64,000 bases of DNA, from contig JAZBQD010000034.1 in the NCBI GenBank assembly GCA_036583965.1, forward strand, positions 1,798,001 to 1,862,000. Direction: 5' to 3'. Numbering within the stretch: position 1 is the stretch's first letter; each line of letters starts with the position of its first letter. Source of the DNA: Prunella strophiata. Lineage: Eukaryota > Chordata > Aves > Passeriformes > Prunellidae. The notes beneath the pieces were generated by a model. The model worked only from the letters and a program-made list of their open reading frames with translations, had not been told where the DNA came from and made no database searches. A program made the position numbers and the translations under genes. This document shows, in pieces, positions 11,605 through 24,400 of this stretch.

Positions 11605-12929
11605 GTAAAGCTTTAGGAAGGGCTAATTACAATGGAGTTGGTCATCTTGACAGCTCAGCAAACGAACGGAACAGGGGAGAACGGAAAGGGGCATCACGAC
11701 GGTGTCATGCTCACGGCTCCGAACAGAAAGAGTTACAAGGGAATCAATTGTGCTCACAGCGCCCGGGGAAAGCCAAGCCCGAGGCTCAGAGGCTTCCCCG
11801 CACAGGGAAATGCATCACACATTGAGCAGTACAACCTTAGCAAGAGGCGTCGCCTTAGACATAGGGCACCATCTGAAAAATAGTGGGGGGACTTTACTCT
11901 GCCATAGGATTTCTCCTTTAGAAAAGCTACACCTGCATGTACATAAAACTGTACAAAAAACAAGGCATCACAAGCAAGGAAATGAAATCTCGTATAAATA
12001 GAACCAACACTGAAGAGCTACAAAGGGGTCGCTTAGATCCTTCCCACGCAGCCCGCCTGCTCCCTGGCTCCCACCTTTGGTTTTCCCCCTGGCTTGTCCT
12101 AGTGCAGTGTGAGATACAGTGAACCCTCCTCCTCCCTGTGCTTGTCTGGACTGGAGCCCGTGGGGAGCTGTCCTCCCCCCACGTGCACAGAGGCTTTATC
12201 CTTCTGGCTTATAATTGTGCAAATGAGCTTCTTCCCACAGCACCTCTTCCTTGCCCTCCCCCGGGACTGATCCCCAGCGACACTGGCAGCTTCCCCCCGG
12301 GACAAATCCCCTCAAACCCCTCTCCCAGGACTGATGGCCAGCACCCTCTCCTCCTCAGAGACCCATCCCCTGCACCCCTGGCATCCCACTGAGGCCCCGG
12401 TCCCATTGCCCCCCTCTGGCCTTCCCCACACACCCCCGCAGTGCCCCGAGACCCCCAACCCCACTTTGCCCCCAGACACCCGACCCTGGCCCCACCGTGC
12501 TCCCCTTCAAACCCCCACCAGCCCTCTGTGCACCCCCACAGGACTCAGCCACCCCCAAACCCATCCCCACCCCCATCCCCCGGGGACCCCCTGCTCTCCC
12601 CCCTCCCTCCCCACCGTGCTCGCACTGAGGACCCCGCCAGGTGCTCCAGGAGACAGCACAGCAATTCCAGCCACAGCAATTCCAGCCTCGGGATCCCTCC
12701 GGAGACCCCAGCACAAGGTAGGGAGCCCCCCCACTGGGATGAGGTGGTCTTGGACAAGCCCCCCTCGGATGTGGCTCTCCCGGGGGTCCCCAAGAGGGGA
12801 CACTGCCACTGCCTGGGCCCAGGGGAGGCGTGAGCAGCCGAGTTGGCAGTGGAGTCAAAGATCGTGGCCAGCGCGGCCAAATTGCACATTCTGCCCAGTT
12901 TGGCCCTGGAACTACAGAGCTACAATAAA

Positions 12930-14160
12930 AACAAGGTCAGGAGCGGCACCTGCTCCGGCAGCCAGAGCGGGGACCGCGGCCCCGCGGGGCAGAGCAGGGA
13001 TCCCGGCCGGGCGGCGGCTGCACCTCCACCGGGAGCATCCCGCCCGCTCCAGGGCCCCCGGCCGGGCGGGAGCAGCAGCGGCAGGCCGGGAGGAGGGTCC
13101 TGCCCCCTCCGGCTGGCACCGCCGGGTGCCGGGGCCGCGGGCGATGCGGGGTGGCAGCGGTGCCACCGGGGAAGGCAGGGCTGGGGCACGAGGGACGCGA
13201 GCAGCGGGTGCGAGCGGGCGCCTTCTGCCGCCCTGCCTCTGTGCCCCGGGCTCGGCTGGCACCGCGTCCCCTCGGGGAGGTGGCTGCGTCTGCCGCCGCC
13301 CCATCGGGGGAGAGGAGCTGCTCAGAGCGGGCTGCTGGGGGATGAGGCTGGGCAGGGGGTCCCGACAGGCACTACAGCTATGGCAGGGCAGGCCTGCCCC
13401 AGCCCTGCGGGTCCCTGTGCCCCCGGAGCCCCGCGCCCGGAGAGCCGTGCTGCCGGCCTCGCTCCCTCGGGAAGGTGCCGGAGCTGGAGACGGGAAGCAC
13501 AAGGTGCAGCACGGCCCCTCCCGCGGCCCGGCGGGCGAGGACGGGGAAGGGCTACCCAGGAATGAGGCGTGAGTCGCCCGGACCCCTCCGGCCAGGGGTG
13601 CACCCCAAAAGCAGGGCTGTGCCCCCGCTGCCGAGGGAGCAGCGACAGAGCCAGGGGTCCCCCTCTGGGGAGCCCCGTGAGGGGCAGGGGCTCCTCTCCC
13701 CCCGCCCCGGGCGGGGACCCTGCACGGGAGCTGGGGACGCCGGGGCAGCGGGGATCTGCCGGGGAGACCGGTGGACCTTTGACAATGGAAGAGAAAGCTG
13801 GACCCCGTGAGAGTGGCCCTGGGGCCTAAGGGCAGCGGAGTCCAGCGGGCAGGGGCTCGGCGGCCCCCGGTGTGACCCTGAGACAAAGCTCCTCCTCACA
13901 AAGGCAATGGTGGCTTTACAGGCGGATGGGACGGAGGTGGAGGGCACGGCACAGCCTGGCCTCGTGGGCATCCCCTGCCCCGGAGGAGGCCCGAGGCGAT
14001 GGGCTGAGAGCCGGAGCCGCTGGCGACCTCCCTGCCAGCAGAGGCGGGCTGAGGGCTTCTCCGGACCCAGCCGGTCCCTTCCTGGGGACATCCCCTCCCC
14101 GGACCCAGCCGGTCCCTTGACTGGGGGCTGCCCCAGCCCTCCTCCACCCGCCAGGCGCAG
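12930..14160. other. CpG-rich block inside the long 3'UTR
   Basis: About 1.2 kb with very high GC and many undepleted CpGs (CCGCGGCCCCGCGG, GGGCGGCGGC and similar), unlike the flanks. No exon was recognised on either strand. It may be an orphan CpG island or simply GC-biased sequence. Confidence 0.55.
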
Positions 14161-14366
14161 GGCCACCACCGGGGACCCCCCCCACCCCCAAAGCAGCCCC
14201 ACCTATGGCACCGGGCAGTCCCTAGGGACCCTGCAGCTTGTGGGCACAGTGACAACGTTCAGAAAGAGATCCAGGCTGAAAAACAGCAAAGTCCCTACAG
14301 TCCGGCCAGGATGCTGCCCCTCTCCTCCAGCTCCCCAGCTGCTGTTTCAGGGACTGATCACATCTC

Positions 14367-14374
14367 TATTTACA
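14367..14374 (-). promoter_or_regulatory. Pumilio-type element UGUAAAUA in the 3'UTR
   Basis: Minus-strand TTGTAAATAGAG contains the exact PUF consensus UGUANAUA. The 3'UTR location and sense orientation support it. Confidence 0.5.
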
Positions 14375-14469
14375 ATATAGAACACGAGTGCGGGCCGGAC
14401 GCTGTGCTCCCAGGGGCTCTTCCACGCAGGAAACCATTCAAAGCTGGAACTTGCTCCCTGTGGTTTGTA

Positions 14470-14600
14470 AATTTTTTTCTCTTTTTTTTTTTTTTTGTTT
14501 TGTTTTGTTTTTCCTCTTTTTTTTTTTTCTGCTTTTTTTTTTTTCTCATTTTGTTTTGTTTTCTCTTTAAATGTCTTTTTTTTGTTTGTTTGTTTGTTTC
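14470..14600. repeat. Poly-T/poly-A tract with GTTTT and GTTT units
   Basis: Long T runs broken by G and C (TTTTGTTTTG, GTTTGTTTGTTTG) on the plus strand; in the PCDH1 transcript it is an A-rich tract. It has no retroposon body or target duplications that I can see, so I treat it as simple sequence. Confidence 0.8.
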
Positions 14601-14657
14601 AAGGACAATAAAAAGTTGCGATCAGGCAGGACTTGAATGTCATTCCTATAAGATTCG

Positions 14658-14665
14658 TATTTACA
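14658..14665 (-). promoter_or_regulatory. Second Pumilio-type element UGUAAAUA in the 3'UTR
   Basis: Minus-strand CTGTAAATACG, the same 8-mer as at 14367-14374 and 291 bases upstream of it in the transcript. Confidence 0.5.
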
Positions 14666-15051
14666 GGAGTCTACAGCAAAGAGACAGGCAGCTGGCTCCC
14701 CGTGCTCGGGGACACTCCTCGTCCTATGCCCCAGGAACTCCACCAGCTCTGCGTGGACCTTTGGTACGTAAGCCCTTCTCTCCCTTCTCCGTGCCCTCCG
14801 CACCAGGAGCCTGCCCAGCCCTCCCCGGCAGCAGTTCGGGATGCTCGGCAATCGGGGTTGGGATGCTTTTCACCCTCCCCACCCACCCCCAGCCCCGGGC
14901 AACACGGGGTTAAAAAGGCGCTCCTCTCATCCCTGCCTCGCCCTGCCCTGCTCCCCGCAGAGCCCCCTGCCTGGAGAAGCGGCCGGAGCCATAAAGCATC
15001 GAAGTGGGAAATGTTCCTCTGGCCTCTGCTCCCTGCCCCTCACGCCCAGCC

Positions 15052-15437
15052 TCACAGGTAGATCTCCCTCTTGGTGGTCTGGGCCGAGGGGGTGGTGGCT
15101 GGCTGGAAGTCCGAGGTCTGGGTGAGAGGAATTTCCTCCATGGGAGAGTCCTTGCAGGGCTCATGGCTACTATTGGAGAAGGCACTGTACGTGGGGAGCA
15201 GGCGGAGGTTGGCCATTTTGGTGCTGCGCTCTTCCGACAGTCTGGGGCTGCCGTTCCCGACTTGCTCTTGACTCCCTCTGTCTTGGTAAGGCACAAAAGT
15301 GGAGAGTTTGAGGGCGTTCTTGGGCCTGCGGCTGGGGGAGGACTGGCCGGGCATCCAGCAGGTGTCGGAGTGGCCGAACTCTGTGCACTCCCGGGTGCAG
15401 GTCCCAGTCATGGCTACATCGGGCAGAGGCCGGAGAT
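15052..15437 (-). CDS. PCDH1: PCDH1 last coding exon: distal cytoplasmic tail of the long isoform
   Basis: Acceptor CCCTTGTTCCCGCAG (AG 15439-15438). The first codon is split with the previous exon and gives Asp, then [47 protein letters not shown], and a C-terminus [10 protein letters not shown]...KREIYL with TGA at 15054-15052. With the one base carried over, 386 bases give 128 residues plus stop, with no frame break. The cysteine-containing GTCTREC block and the serine-rich stretch match the human long isoform as I recall it. The IYL ending fits a class II PDZ-binding pattern; that is inference only. A 15-bp minisatellite begins about 30 bases upstream of the acceptor. Confidence 0.93.
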
Positions 15438-18400
15438 CTGCGGGAACAAGGGACAGCAGCGTGACCCCTGGGAACCACGGCTTGGGAACCTGACCTTGGG
15501 AACCCTGCCTCAGGAATCCTGGTTTGGGAACCCCACCTTGGGAACCCTGGCTCGGGAACCCCACCTTGGGAACCCCACCTTGGGAACCCCACCTTGGGAA
15601 CCCTGCCTCAGGAACCCTGCCTTGGGAACCCCACCTTGGGAACCCCACCTTGGGAACCCTGCCTTGGGAACCCTGCCTCAGGAACCCTGCCTTGGGAACC
15701 CTGGCTCAGGAACCCCACCTTGGGATGTGGGGATGATCAGCAGGGACTGGACATCTCCATCCTACCCGTGCTGGGAGGGACAGCCGGACTCATGGACACC
15801 CCAGGAACCAGACCCACAGACACCCCAGGAACTGGACCCATGGACACCCCAGGAGCTGGACCCATGGACACCCAGAAGCTGGACCCACGGACACCACAGG
15901 AGCCAGACCCACAGACAAAAAAACAGGAGCAAAGCAGAGCTGGGAGGGAAACCCAAAGCCATGGAGAAACAGGAGGCAGAGCACAGGGCAGAGCTCCCCA
16001 AACCCCTCTGCAGACAAGGATTGCACAGGGAGGCTTCACAGCTTGGATTTGCACAGCAGGACACACACTGCCATGCCAGGCTTGATCCCAGGAGTTTAGG
16101 CACCACCTGGAACCTGCTAAGCTCCAGGAATTCCTGTTGGGCACCGTGGCATTCCATGGCATCACTGTGCAGAGACAGAACTGCCCTGGACTCAGCCCTG
16201 GGGCACAGCCATGTGTCCTGGGCAGCATCTTCGGGCACCCTGCCCTGCTCCCACTGGGCATTCCAGGCCATATTCCAGCCTCCCCTGGCACCCTCAGCAG
16301 GGGCCACAAGCCCAGCCAGAAGTCCTGGTCTCATATAGAGCCTGAAATCCCCAAGCACATAGAGGCAAAGCCATGTCCACCCCAAGAGAGGCTGGAGATG
16401 CCATGGGGTGCCCCATGGAGACGCCAGGGGTGCCCTGTGCACCAAATCCCTGCCCCTGAGGGAGCCCAGCACCCCCGGGCACCACAGCTCCCTGCTCCTG
16501 GCACAGCTGGGACACTGAGCACCAGTTAGACCAATTCACATACTGGTGTCCTCGCACACCAGGAACCCCCTGTCCCAGGTGTCCCTGAGCCTTGGCCAGG
16601 TGTCCTTGGCACAGGCAGCACCTGTCACGAGGCTTCTGAGGCTGGAATTTGGCACTTCCATGCAGAGCTGAGTGTCCCTCCCAGAGCCATCCCAGTCACG
16701 AGCCATTCCTTGATTTCTGCCCCAATTTGGGACACCACAGAGTGCCCCAGGACACGTCACTGCCTGCTGCCACAAGCAGATCCAGCCTGGTGCTGATGCT
16801 GGGGTGGAAGTGGGGGTTGCTCATGACCTTGAGGCTGCTCAGACTTCCTGATGTCCTTGTGGTTCCCAAAAATCCTCTCCATGTCTCCACCACCGTGGAG
16901 TTCTCTCCACTGACAGGCTGATGGAGGGAGATGCTAAGGAGCTTTGGGAACCTGAGACATGTGGGGCACCTCCTTCCCACTGGACACACACTGGTCCACA
17001 CAATTCCCTCATCCCAAAAGCAGGGCAGACCCACAGGCACTCCCTGAGCCCTGGGAGCACCATGATGGGGTTTCTGCCCTGGCCAACGGTCCCTCCTGCC
17101 ACCAGTTTGGGACTGCCACACACCCGAGTCACCCTGGCACAGCTTTCACACACAGGATGCAGGAGAAGGCTCCAGACAATGCTGGGAATGCTTGACACCG
17201 GCATGGATGAGGGGGCAAAGTCGGGGACCAACCATTGTGTGAGCACATCTTGCCCTAAACCAGCCCCCAGTGACGCTCCCAAACCCTCAGCGGGGGCTGA
17301 GGCAGCCCAGCGTTCCCCCTGGGGCCTGTGCCCACATTCCATCCCTGGCACCCCCTGGGAGCTCCCCCTGGCAGCTGGGACATCCTGGCAGGAGCCACAC
17401 GGACATACCTGATGGCAGCCCCCCTTCACAGCCTGCTCCGCTCAGGGGACTCTGATGAGGGGCAGAAAAAGGACGACAGCGTCACATCAGTGCACAGCCC
17501 CGGCCTCCACACCCCTGCAGCCTCTGCCACCCCCTGTCCCCTGTCCCCACTGCCTCCTCGGCCTCTCCTGGCCCTGCTCCAGCCTCCTGGAGGCCGCTCA
17601 GCCACCGCTGCTCCTCCCTCACCCCTTGCTCCAGCTTTATCCTGATCCTCCCTGGAGCACAGCGGCCCTGGCGGGACTCACACCGGGACACTCGAGGCCA
17701 CCTGGGTGGTGACACCAGGAGCTCGGGCACACGGAGGGGTTGGGGCTGTGCACACACACAGGGATACACAGGGATATAGACATGGATACACACACATGGA
17801 TACACACATGGATACACACAGGGACACACACATGGATATACACAGGGATACACACACACATGGATACACACACATGGATACACACATGGACACACATGGA
17901 TACACACGTGGACACACACATGGATATACACAGGGATACACACACACATGGATACACACACATGGATACCACACATGGACACACATGGATACACACGTGG
18001 ACACACACATGGATATACACAGGGATACACACACACATGGATACACACAGGGATACACACACATGGATACACACACAGGGATACACACACACAGGGATAC
18101 ACACACAGGGATACACACACATGGATACACACACAGGGATACACATGGATATACACAGGGATACACACATGGATACACACACATGGATACACACACACAT
18201 GGATACACACATGGATACACACGTGGACACACACACAGGGATACACACATGGATACACACACATGGATACACACACACATGGATACACACACATGGATAC
18301 ACACATGGATACACACGTGGACACACACACAGGGATACACACATGGATACACACGTGGATATACACACACAGGGATACACATGGATATACACACAGGGAT

Positions 18401-21400
18401 ATACACACATGGATATACACAGGGACACACACAGGGATACACACACGGGCACACTCACATGGGCACACACACAGATCCACACTCGGATACATCCCAGCAG
18501 GATGCTCCTCCCTGCTCGCGGCGCGGGGGACAGCCATGCTCACACCGCGGGGACAAAAAGCAGCAGCACAAAAGCAGCCAGGGGACACGGCAGTGGCATG
18601 GGCAGCACGAGAGCACAGCTTGGCAGGGCACGTCCTTGGGGCTGGCCATGCACCCGCTGCCCTGTTTCCTGGGGAATCGCCTCGATTCTCTCTCCCACAT
18701 GAGATACAAAACCAGAGGCACAACGGCTCTGTTCTCATCCCTACTCTGGGCAAGCAAAGCAGAGAACAGAATCTGAATCCAACAGGATCCATCAGGTTTT
18801 CCTCTCAGGACCACAGGATGCTCCAGTGGCCACACAATGGCTTGGGCACTTTGAGGTCATGTTCTGTGGTCTTTCCCTTGTGTCCACGTGGAATTATCAC
18901 CATCCTTTCCTCACCAGCTTTCCTCCTGGACGTCCTTTCCTCTTGCAGAAAGGCCCTGGTGCTCTGTGCTCCCAGGGGAGTGGATGGGAGCCATCCTCTC
19001 TTCCTGGGGCAGAAGGAGCTTTGCCGAGCCCGCAGAGGGGACTGGCAGGACTGCAATAAAATCCACCTCTGCAGGGAACAAAGCTACGGAGATTTCCTCG
19101 TGCCAGCAGCAGCTTGGGAATGGCAGGATCAAGCAGGAACGCTGTGTTCAGGGTCTTTTATTCTGCTCTACCCATTGTCTGCTCCTGGCACTGGAGCCTT
19201 TTTCCAGCGTTGTCCCCTCGCTCGCTGGAGCCGCTGAGGAGCGGATTCTGTGCCATGAGCCCGGAACAGGGCAGGGTGGAATTCCTGAATAGCTGGGACT
19301 GAGGGAAAACACGACCCCATGGCCTAGTTCCCAGCACATGCTGGTGGCTCAGGGACTCCCATATGCCACCAGACCAGCACAAGTCCCTCCTTGGTGGGAA
19401 TTTTGCCCATGGATTTTCCCCAGTTTTGTGGGGAGGTGAGGAGGCAGGTCCACACCTCAGGGTGCACAAAGGGATTTCTGATCCCTCCTCCCAAAATGTA
19501 CTTTTGTGCCTCTGAGGCCCTGGAATGTGACAACATTCCCAGGGATGAAGAGGACAGCCATGCCCTCTCCTGGTACCAGGGTGTCCTGGGCACACCAAGT
19601 AAAACTTTGTGCAGCTGCTGTGTTTTCCTGAGCTTTGGCCCATCCTGGTTATTCCAGGCCACCAAACTGTGCTTCCCAGGCAGGGAAGGGGTTGCTTGGG
19701 CATTCACAACCCTCACATCCTCCTGGTTCCCCCCTTCCTGCAGCTTTGCCTCTCTCTGGCATCCCCTCAGTCAGCTGCCTCGGGGTGCTCTCCTCCTCAG
19801 GGATGAACCCAGGGCAGGAAAAGTTGGACCCCTTTGGTTTCTGGGGGGGCACACTTGGGGTTTTATACCAGGGCACCCTCAGAGATGCCAGGTTGGCTCC
19901 TCTGGGAAGAGGCACAAAGTGGTGCTGCTGCTAATTATTCCTGTCTCCCTCTCTCCCCACCCAGGGCAGGAGCTCATCCCATCACAGGGCTCTTCCAGAG
20001 TCTTACTGGGGGATTCCAGCACAGCCCTGGGGCACTTTGGGAACAAGACAAAAGCAGCAGCCCCAGCCAGCAGTGATCCCACCTCCTGCAGGAGATGGGC
20101 AGAGGTTCCCTGGCCCTCTGCAAGCCTGGGAGCCCCAAACAGAGGCTGAGAGTCAGCCCTGAGCACGTTTTTTATGCCAGCCTGGTTTTTATCCCCAGCC
20201 TGGCTTGGTCTTTCTGTGTCTTCCACTTGCGTCAGTGCAGGGAGAGCAGGGATGGATGATGCAGCAAAGGAGAAGTCTTGGAAGGGAGGGGAAGTGCTGG
20301 AGCAGCTCTGGGAGGGGAAGCAATGGGGCTGTGACAGAGCAGAGCATGGCAGAGGATGCAGAGAAGCCCAGGAAAGGGGAGGAGGGAAGCACAGTATGCC
20401 AGGAGGGGCTGGAGAGGCTCAGTGGTGTGGGGAAATGGGGAAGGGAAGTGTGGGGAGAGCAGCTGGGAGGAAAACCAGATGCTTTCCCAAAGCTGGGATC
20501 AGAAAGACCCTTCTTCCCTCCCTGGGGAGAACTCATTCCAGCCAGCTGCCCCAAAAGCAGAGCCCCAAAGCCCTGACCTGTGCTGGCCCTGGGGACAGAG
20601 GGACAGAGCAGGGCCCACGCTGCACCCCTGGGGTGCCAGGGGTTCCAAAGGTCTGTGCTGAGCCAGGGAAAGGGGCAGTGCTCCCAGGAGAGGCAGCTTG
20701 GCCCCCATGCTATGGACACCTGGAAATGCCTCTTCTCCCATCCCAAGCCCTCAGGGCTCTGCAGACCCCTCTGGGATGTCCCTGATGGTGGTGGTCCCCC
20801 ATGACATCCCCTCCCAGCAGCACTGTCCCCCTCCCTGTGCAACAAGGACTCTCTTCCTGCCCCACAGCTCCTGGCAGTCAGCACCATTCCCTATTTCACC
20901 ACTCCTGGTGCTGTTCTCCTGCACCATGGCTCCTCCAGGAATCCTGCTCCCTGCTGCCCATGGCAGAGCTGCTGGCAGGCCCCATCCTGCCGTGCCAATG
21001 TTCTCCACAGGTGCCACTCTCCCGCAGCGCCACTCCCCCCAGGTGTGTCCCCCCAGGTGTGTTCCCCCAGGTGTGTCCCCCCAGGTGTGTCCCCACAGGT
21101 GTGTCCCCCACGGTGCACTCCTGAAGGCACAGCTCTCCCACGGCGCTGCTCCCTCCAGGTGCCATTCCCTGCAGTGCCATTCCCGGTTAGTGCCATCCCC
21201 CACGGCGCTGCTGCCTCCAGGTACGGGTCCCCCAGGGTGCCACGTCCTGCAGGTGCCACGTTCTGTGCTGCTGCTGCCTCCAGGTGCTGCCTCCCCCCGC
21301 TGCTGCCTTCCCTGCAGGCAGCACTGCTGCAGTGGAGCCATCTCCTCCAGGTTCCATGTTTTACAGCGCTGCTCCCTCCAGATACCACTTCCCTGCAGAG

Positions 21401-24400
21401 CTGCTTCCTCCAGGCACCAGTGCTGCTGCTCCCCTCCCTCCTCAGACACCCTTAGGAGCAGCTGGGATTGTGCAGCCCAACATCCCATGTTCTTACACTG
21501 GCTAGCCCCATTGCTATGCTATCCCATCCCATCCTATCCCATCCTATCCCATCCTATCCCATCCTATCCCATCCTATCCATCCCATCCTATCCTATCCTA
21601 TCCTATCCTATCCTATCCTATCCTATCCTATCCTATCCTATCCTATCCTATCCTATCCTATCCTATCCTATCCTATCCTATCCTATCCTATCCTATCCTA
21701 TCCTATCCTATCCTATCCTATCCTATCCTATCCTATCCTATCCTATCCTATCCTATCCTATCCTATCCTATCCTATCCTATCCTATCCTATCCCATCCCA
21801 TCCCATCCCATCCCATCCCATCCCATCCCATCCCATCCCATCCCATCCCATCCCAGAAGGAGCTTCCCACAGGGAGCAGAAGCTCTGTGCCTCATTCCCA
21901 ACAAGTTTTCTCCTTGCCAGGGCTGTTGGGGGAGGGGAGCTGTGCTGCAGGTGGCTCTGGAGCCAGGATCTCCTTCACAAAGCTCAGAGTCCCCCTTCAT
22001 GGTACCCAAATGAGGGGGGCACAGCCAGTGTCCCATTATCCCAGCAGGGAATTATGGAGTATTCTGAGCTGAAGGGACCCACCAGGATCATCCTTGGCCC
22101 TGCCCAGCCCCCCAGCAATCCCCCCTGTGGCATCCCTGGAGCTCTGTCCAAAGGCTCCTGGAGCTCTGGCAGCCTCGGGGCCGTGCCCATTCCCTGGGGA
22201 GCCTGGGCAGTGCCAGCACCCTCTGGGGGAAGAACCTTTCCCTTGGTGTCCATCCCAAAGCTCCCCCTGCAGCCCTTCCCTCCTTCCCTGAGCTCTGCCC
22301 TCAGCTCCTGTGCTGCAGCTGAAGCAGCCCAGTGCCCTCAGCCCTCCTCGGGTGGCCCCTCCAGAGCTCCCCCAGCCCCGGCTCCTCCTCTGGCCCCTCT
22401 GCAGCAGCTCTGGGTCTCTGCTGTTGTGGCACCCGAGCTGCCCCAGCACTGGAGGTGAGGCTGCCCCAGCCCAGAGCAGGACAATCCCTCCCTGGCTGAT
22501 CCCCCAGGACACCCTTTGGATGCAGGATCCCTCCCGCTGCTCTTCACTCATTTCTGTCCCATATTCCCGTGTGGACAAGCCCAGAGCTCAGCAATGTCCC
22601 CTGCAGAGCTGCTGGAGCTCTGCCTGTCCGCAGGGCAGGGATGGATGGGCACGGACCGCCCAGAGCCGGGGGCACAGCAGCTCCCGCAGCCCTCCCGTGC
22701 AGGCGGGACCGCTCCTAGCGCTGCAACACCCGGCCAGACGGCTGCGGGACCAGCCCTAGCACTGCAACACCCAGACAGATGGCTTCCCAAACTTCCCACC
22801 CTCGCTCCAGATGGCTCCCGGTATCGGAGCCCGACCCGGCACTGCCCACCGAGGGGAGACTGCGGCTCCCGGGGCAAGAAGGAGCAGCACCCGCTCTGCC
22901 ACACATCGCCAGAGCTGCCCAGGTGCTGCCAGCACACAGACGGGCTTCTCCTGGGCCCCGGAGTCAGGAGAGGAACACACCCCCAGCATCTCCCCCGGCC
23001 CTCCAGCCCCGCTGGCTCTGCCCTTGTGCTGAGCAGCAGCGGCTCCGAGCAGCACAGACAGCTCGGCCTGAAGGGAGCGGGCTGCCAGCCCCCAGCTGCA
23101 GGCACGGACCAGCCCCCAGCCCCTGGAGGATATCCCAGCCCTCCAGAGCTGCAAACGGCCTCCCAGGCCCCGCTGAGGGGATCCCAACACCACCCAGGAA
23201 GGGATGTGGACAGATGAACCCACCAGGCTCAGCATCACCAGCACAGCTGGGGCTGGGGCCCTTTGCCTGGCTCCCAGGGGATGTGTCCTTCCTTCCCCCT
23301 CACTCCCAGGGGATCTGTTCTTCCTTTTCCCCACTCCCAGGGGTGTTTTTCCCTTTCCCTGCTCCCAGGGGATGTGTTTTCCCTTTTCCCTGCTCCCAGG
23401 GGATGTGTTTTCCCTTTTCCCCGCTCCCAGGGGATGTGTTTTCCCTTTTCCCTGCTCCCAGGGGATGTGTTTTCCCTTTTCCCCGCTCCCAGGGGATGTG
23501 TTTTCCCTTTTCCCTGCTCCCAGGGGATGTGTTTTCCCGGAGGAGCCACCTCCCTGCTGCAGTCACACTGGCCACATTGCCACAGCAACAGCAGGCAAAG
23601 CACCCAGATGGATGTTCCTGGACACTGAGTGTGTCCCTGCAGGGCTCAGCAACACACTGGGGGTACCAAAATCCCCATCATGCCACAGCTTCCCTGTGAT
23701 ACCCAGCAAAACAAATTCAACCCCCCTATAGCAGATTTTGTGGTCGTGGTGCCACCCCCATGATCTCCTACCCTGGCACAGAGGGGCTTCAACCTTCACT
23801 GGACTATAAAAAGCAGAATTATTACATTAAACTGCTGAATAATTATGTTAAGAAGCACCTAAATAGGATTACAGGGTTCAAAGGTTAGGAAATGCCAAAA
23901 TTAGGATTGTCCAGGCAGCCTTAATTCTCCTCCTGCAAGTGCTTCGTGATGCAGAGCAGAGTCTCACTCTGATGGAAAATGTTTCCCCTGGGGTCCCTTT
24001 GTGGCTTCCAGGGAGAGGACAGAACCCCCTGGGAGGTTTAACAGGGAAGAAGCTGATTTGCCAGTGAGACTCTGCCCCAGAGGCAGCAGAAACTGGGGAA
24101 GGTACAAGGAAAGGGTCAAGAGATCACAGAAAACTCCTCCTCTAAAAAGAGGCTGGAGGATGGGGGGTGTTGCTCTCCTAATGAGAAAAAACAGCAATTT
24201 TCTCTCCTCCTTCCAGAAATAAAATATCTGGGCACATTTCACTGGCACTTCTCAAAATATCTGGTACCTGGCACATGCCCTCTATGAAAAATTGGGTCCC
24301 TGCAGCTAAAACTCACAGCAGCCAAAAGCAAAGGCATGGAGTGAGCATTGCTGAGCAATCCCCTCACTCACTCTGCATAAAACAACCCAATCCAGCTCCA

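Larger units (their letters stand above)
11580..15051 (-). other. PCDH1: 3'UTR of the long PCDH1 isoform
   Basis: About 3.5 kb from the long-isoform stop to the first canonical minus-strand AATAAA (11604-11599). The last 650 bases (12230-11580) are AT-richer, repeat-free and look like a conserved terminal 3'UTR. The middle (12930-14160) is unusually rich in CpG. A poly-purine tract occupies 14470-14600 on the minus strand. Two UGUAAAUA Pumilio-type sites are present. Extent is inferred from the lack of another signal; intermediate 3' ends are possible. Confidence 0.6.

Noticed and set aside
12334..13886. Long frames (412 and 324 codons) in the CpG-rich block
   Set aside because: High GC lowers stop frequency; products are Pro/Ala/Arg-rich without domains, and the region fits the PCDH1 3'UTR.
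14470..14600. Poly(A) tail of a processed retrocopy
   Set aside because: No gene-like body adjoins the tract and no target-site duplication is visible.
17482..19237. Cys/Val-rich and His/Thr-rich frames of 256-436 codons
   Set aside because: They are translations of the ACAC-GGAT repeat.
20698..22458. 586-codon frame on the plus strand
   Set aside because: It runs through the TATCC pentamer array and a reversed CR1 copy; the SYPIL run is repeat translation.
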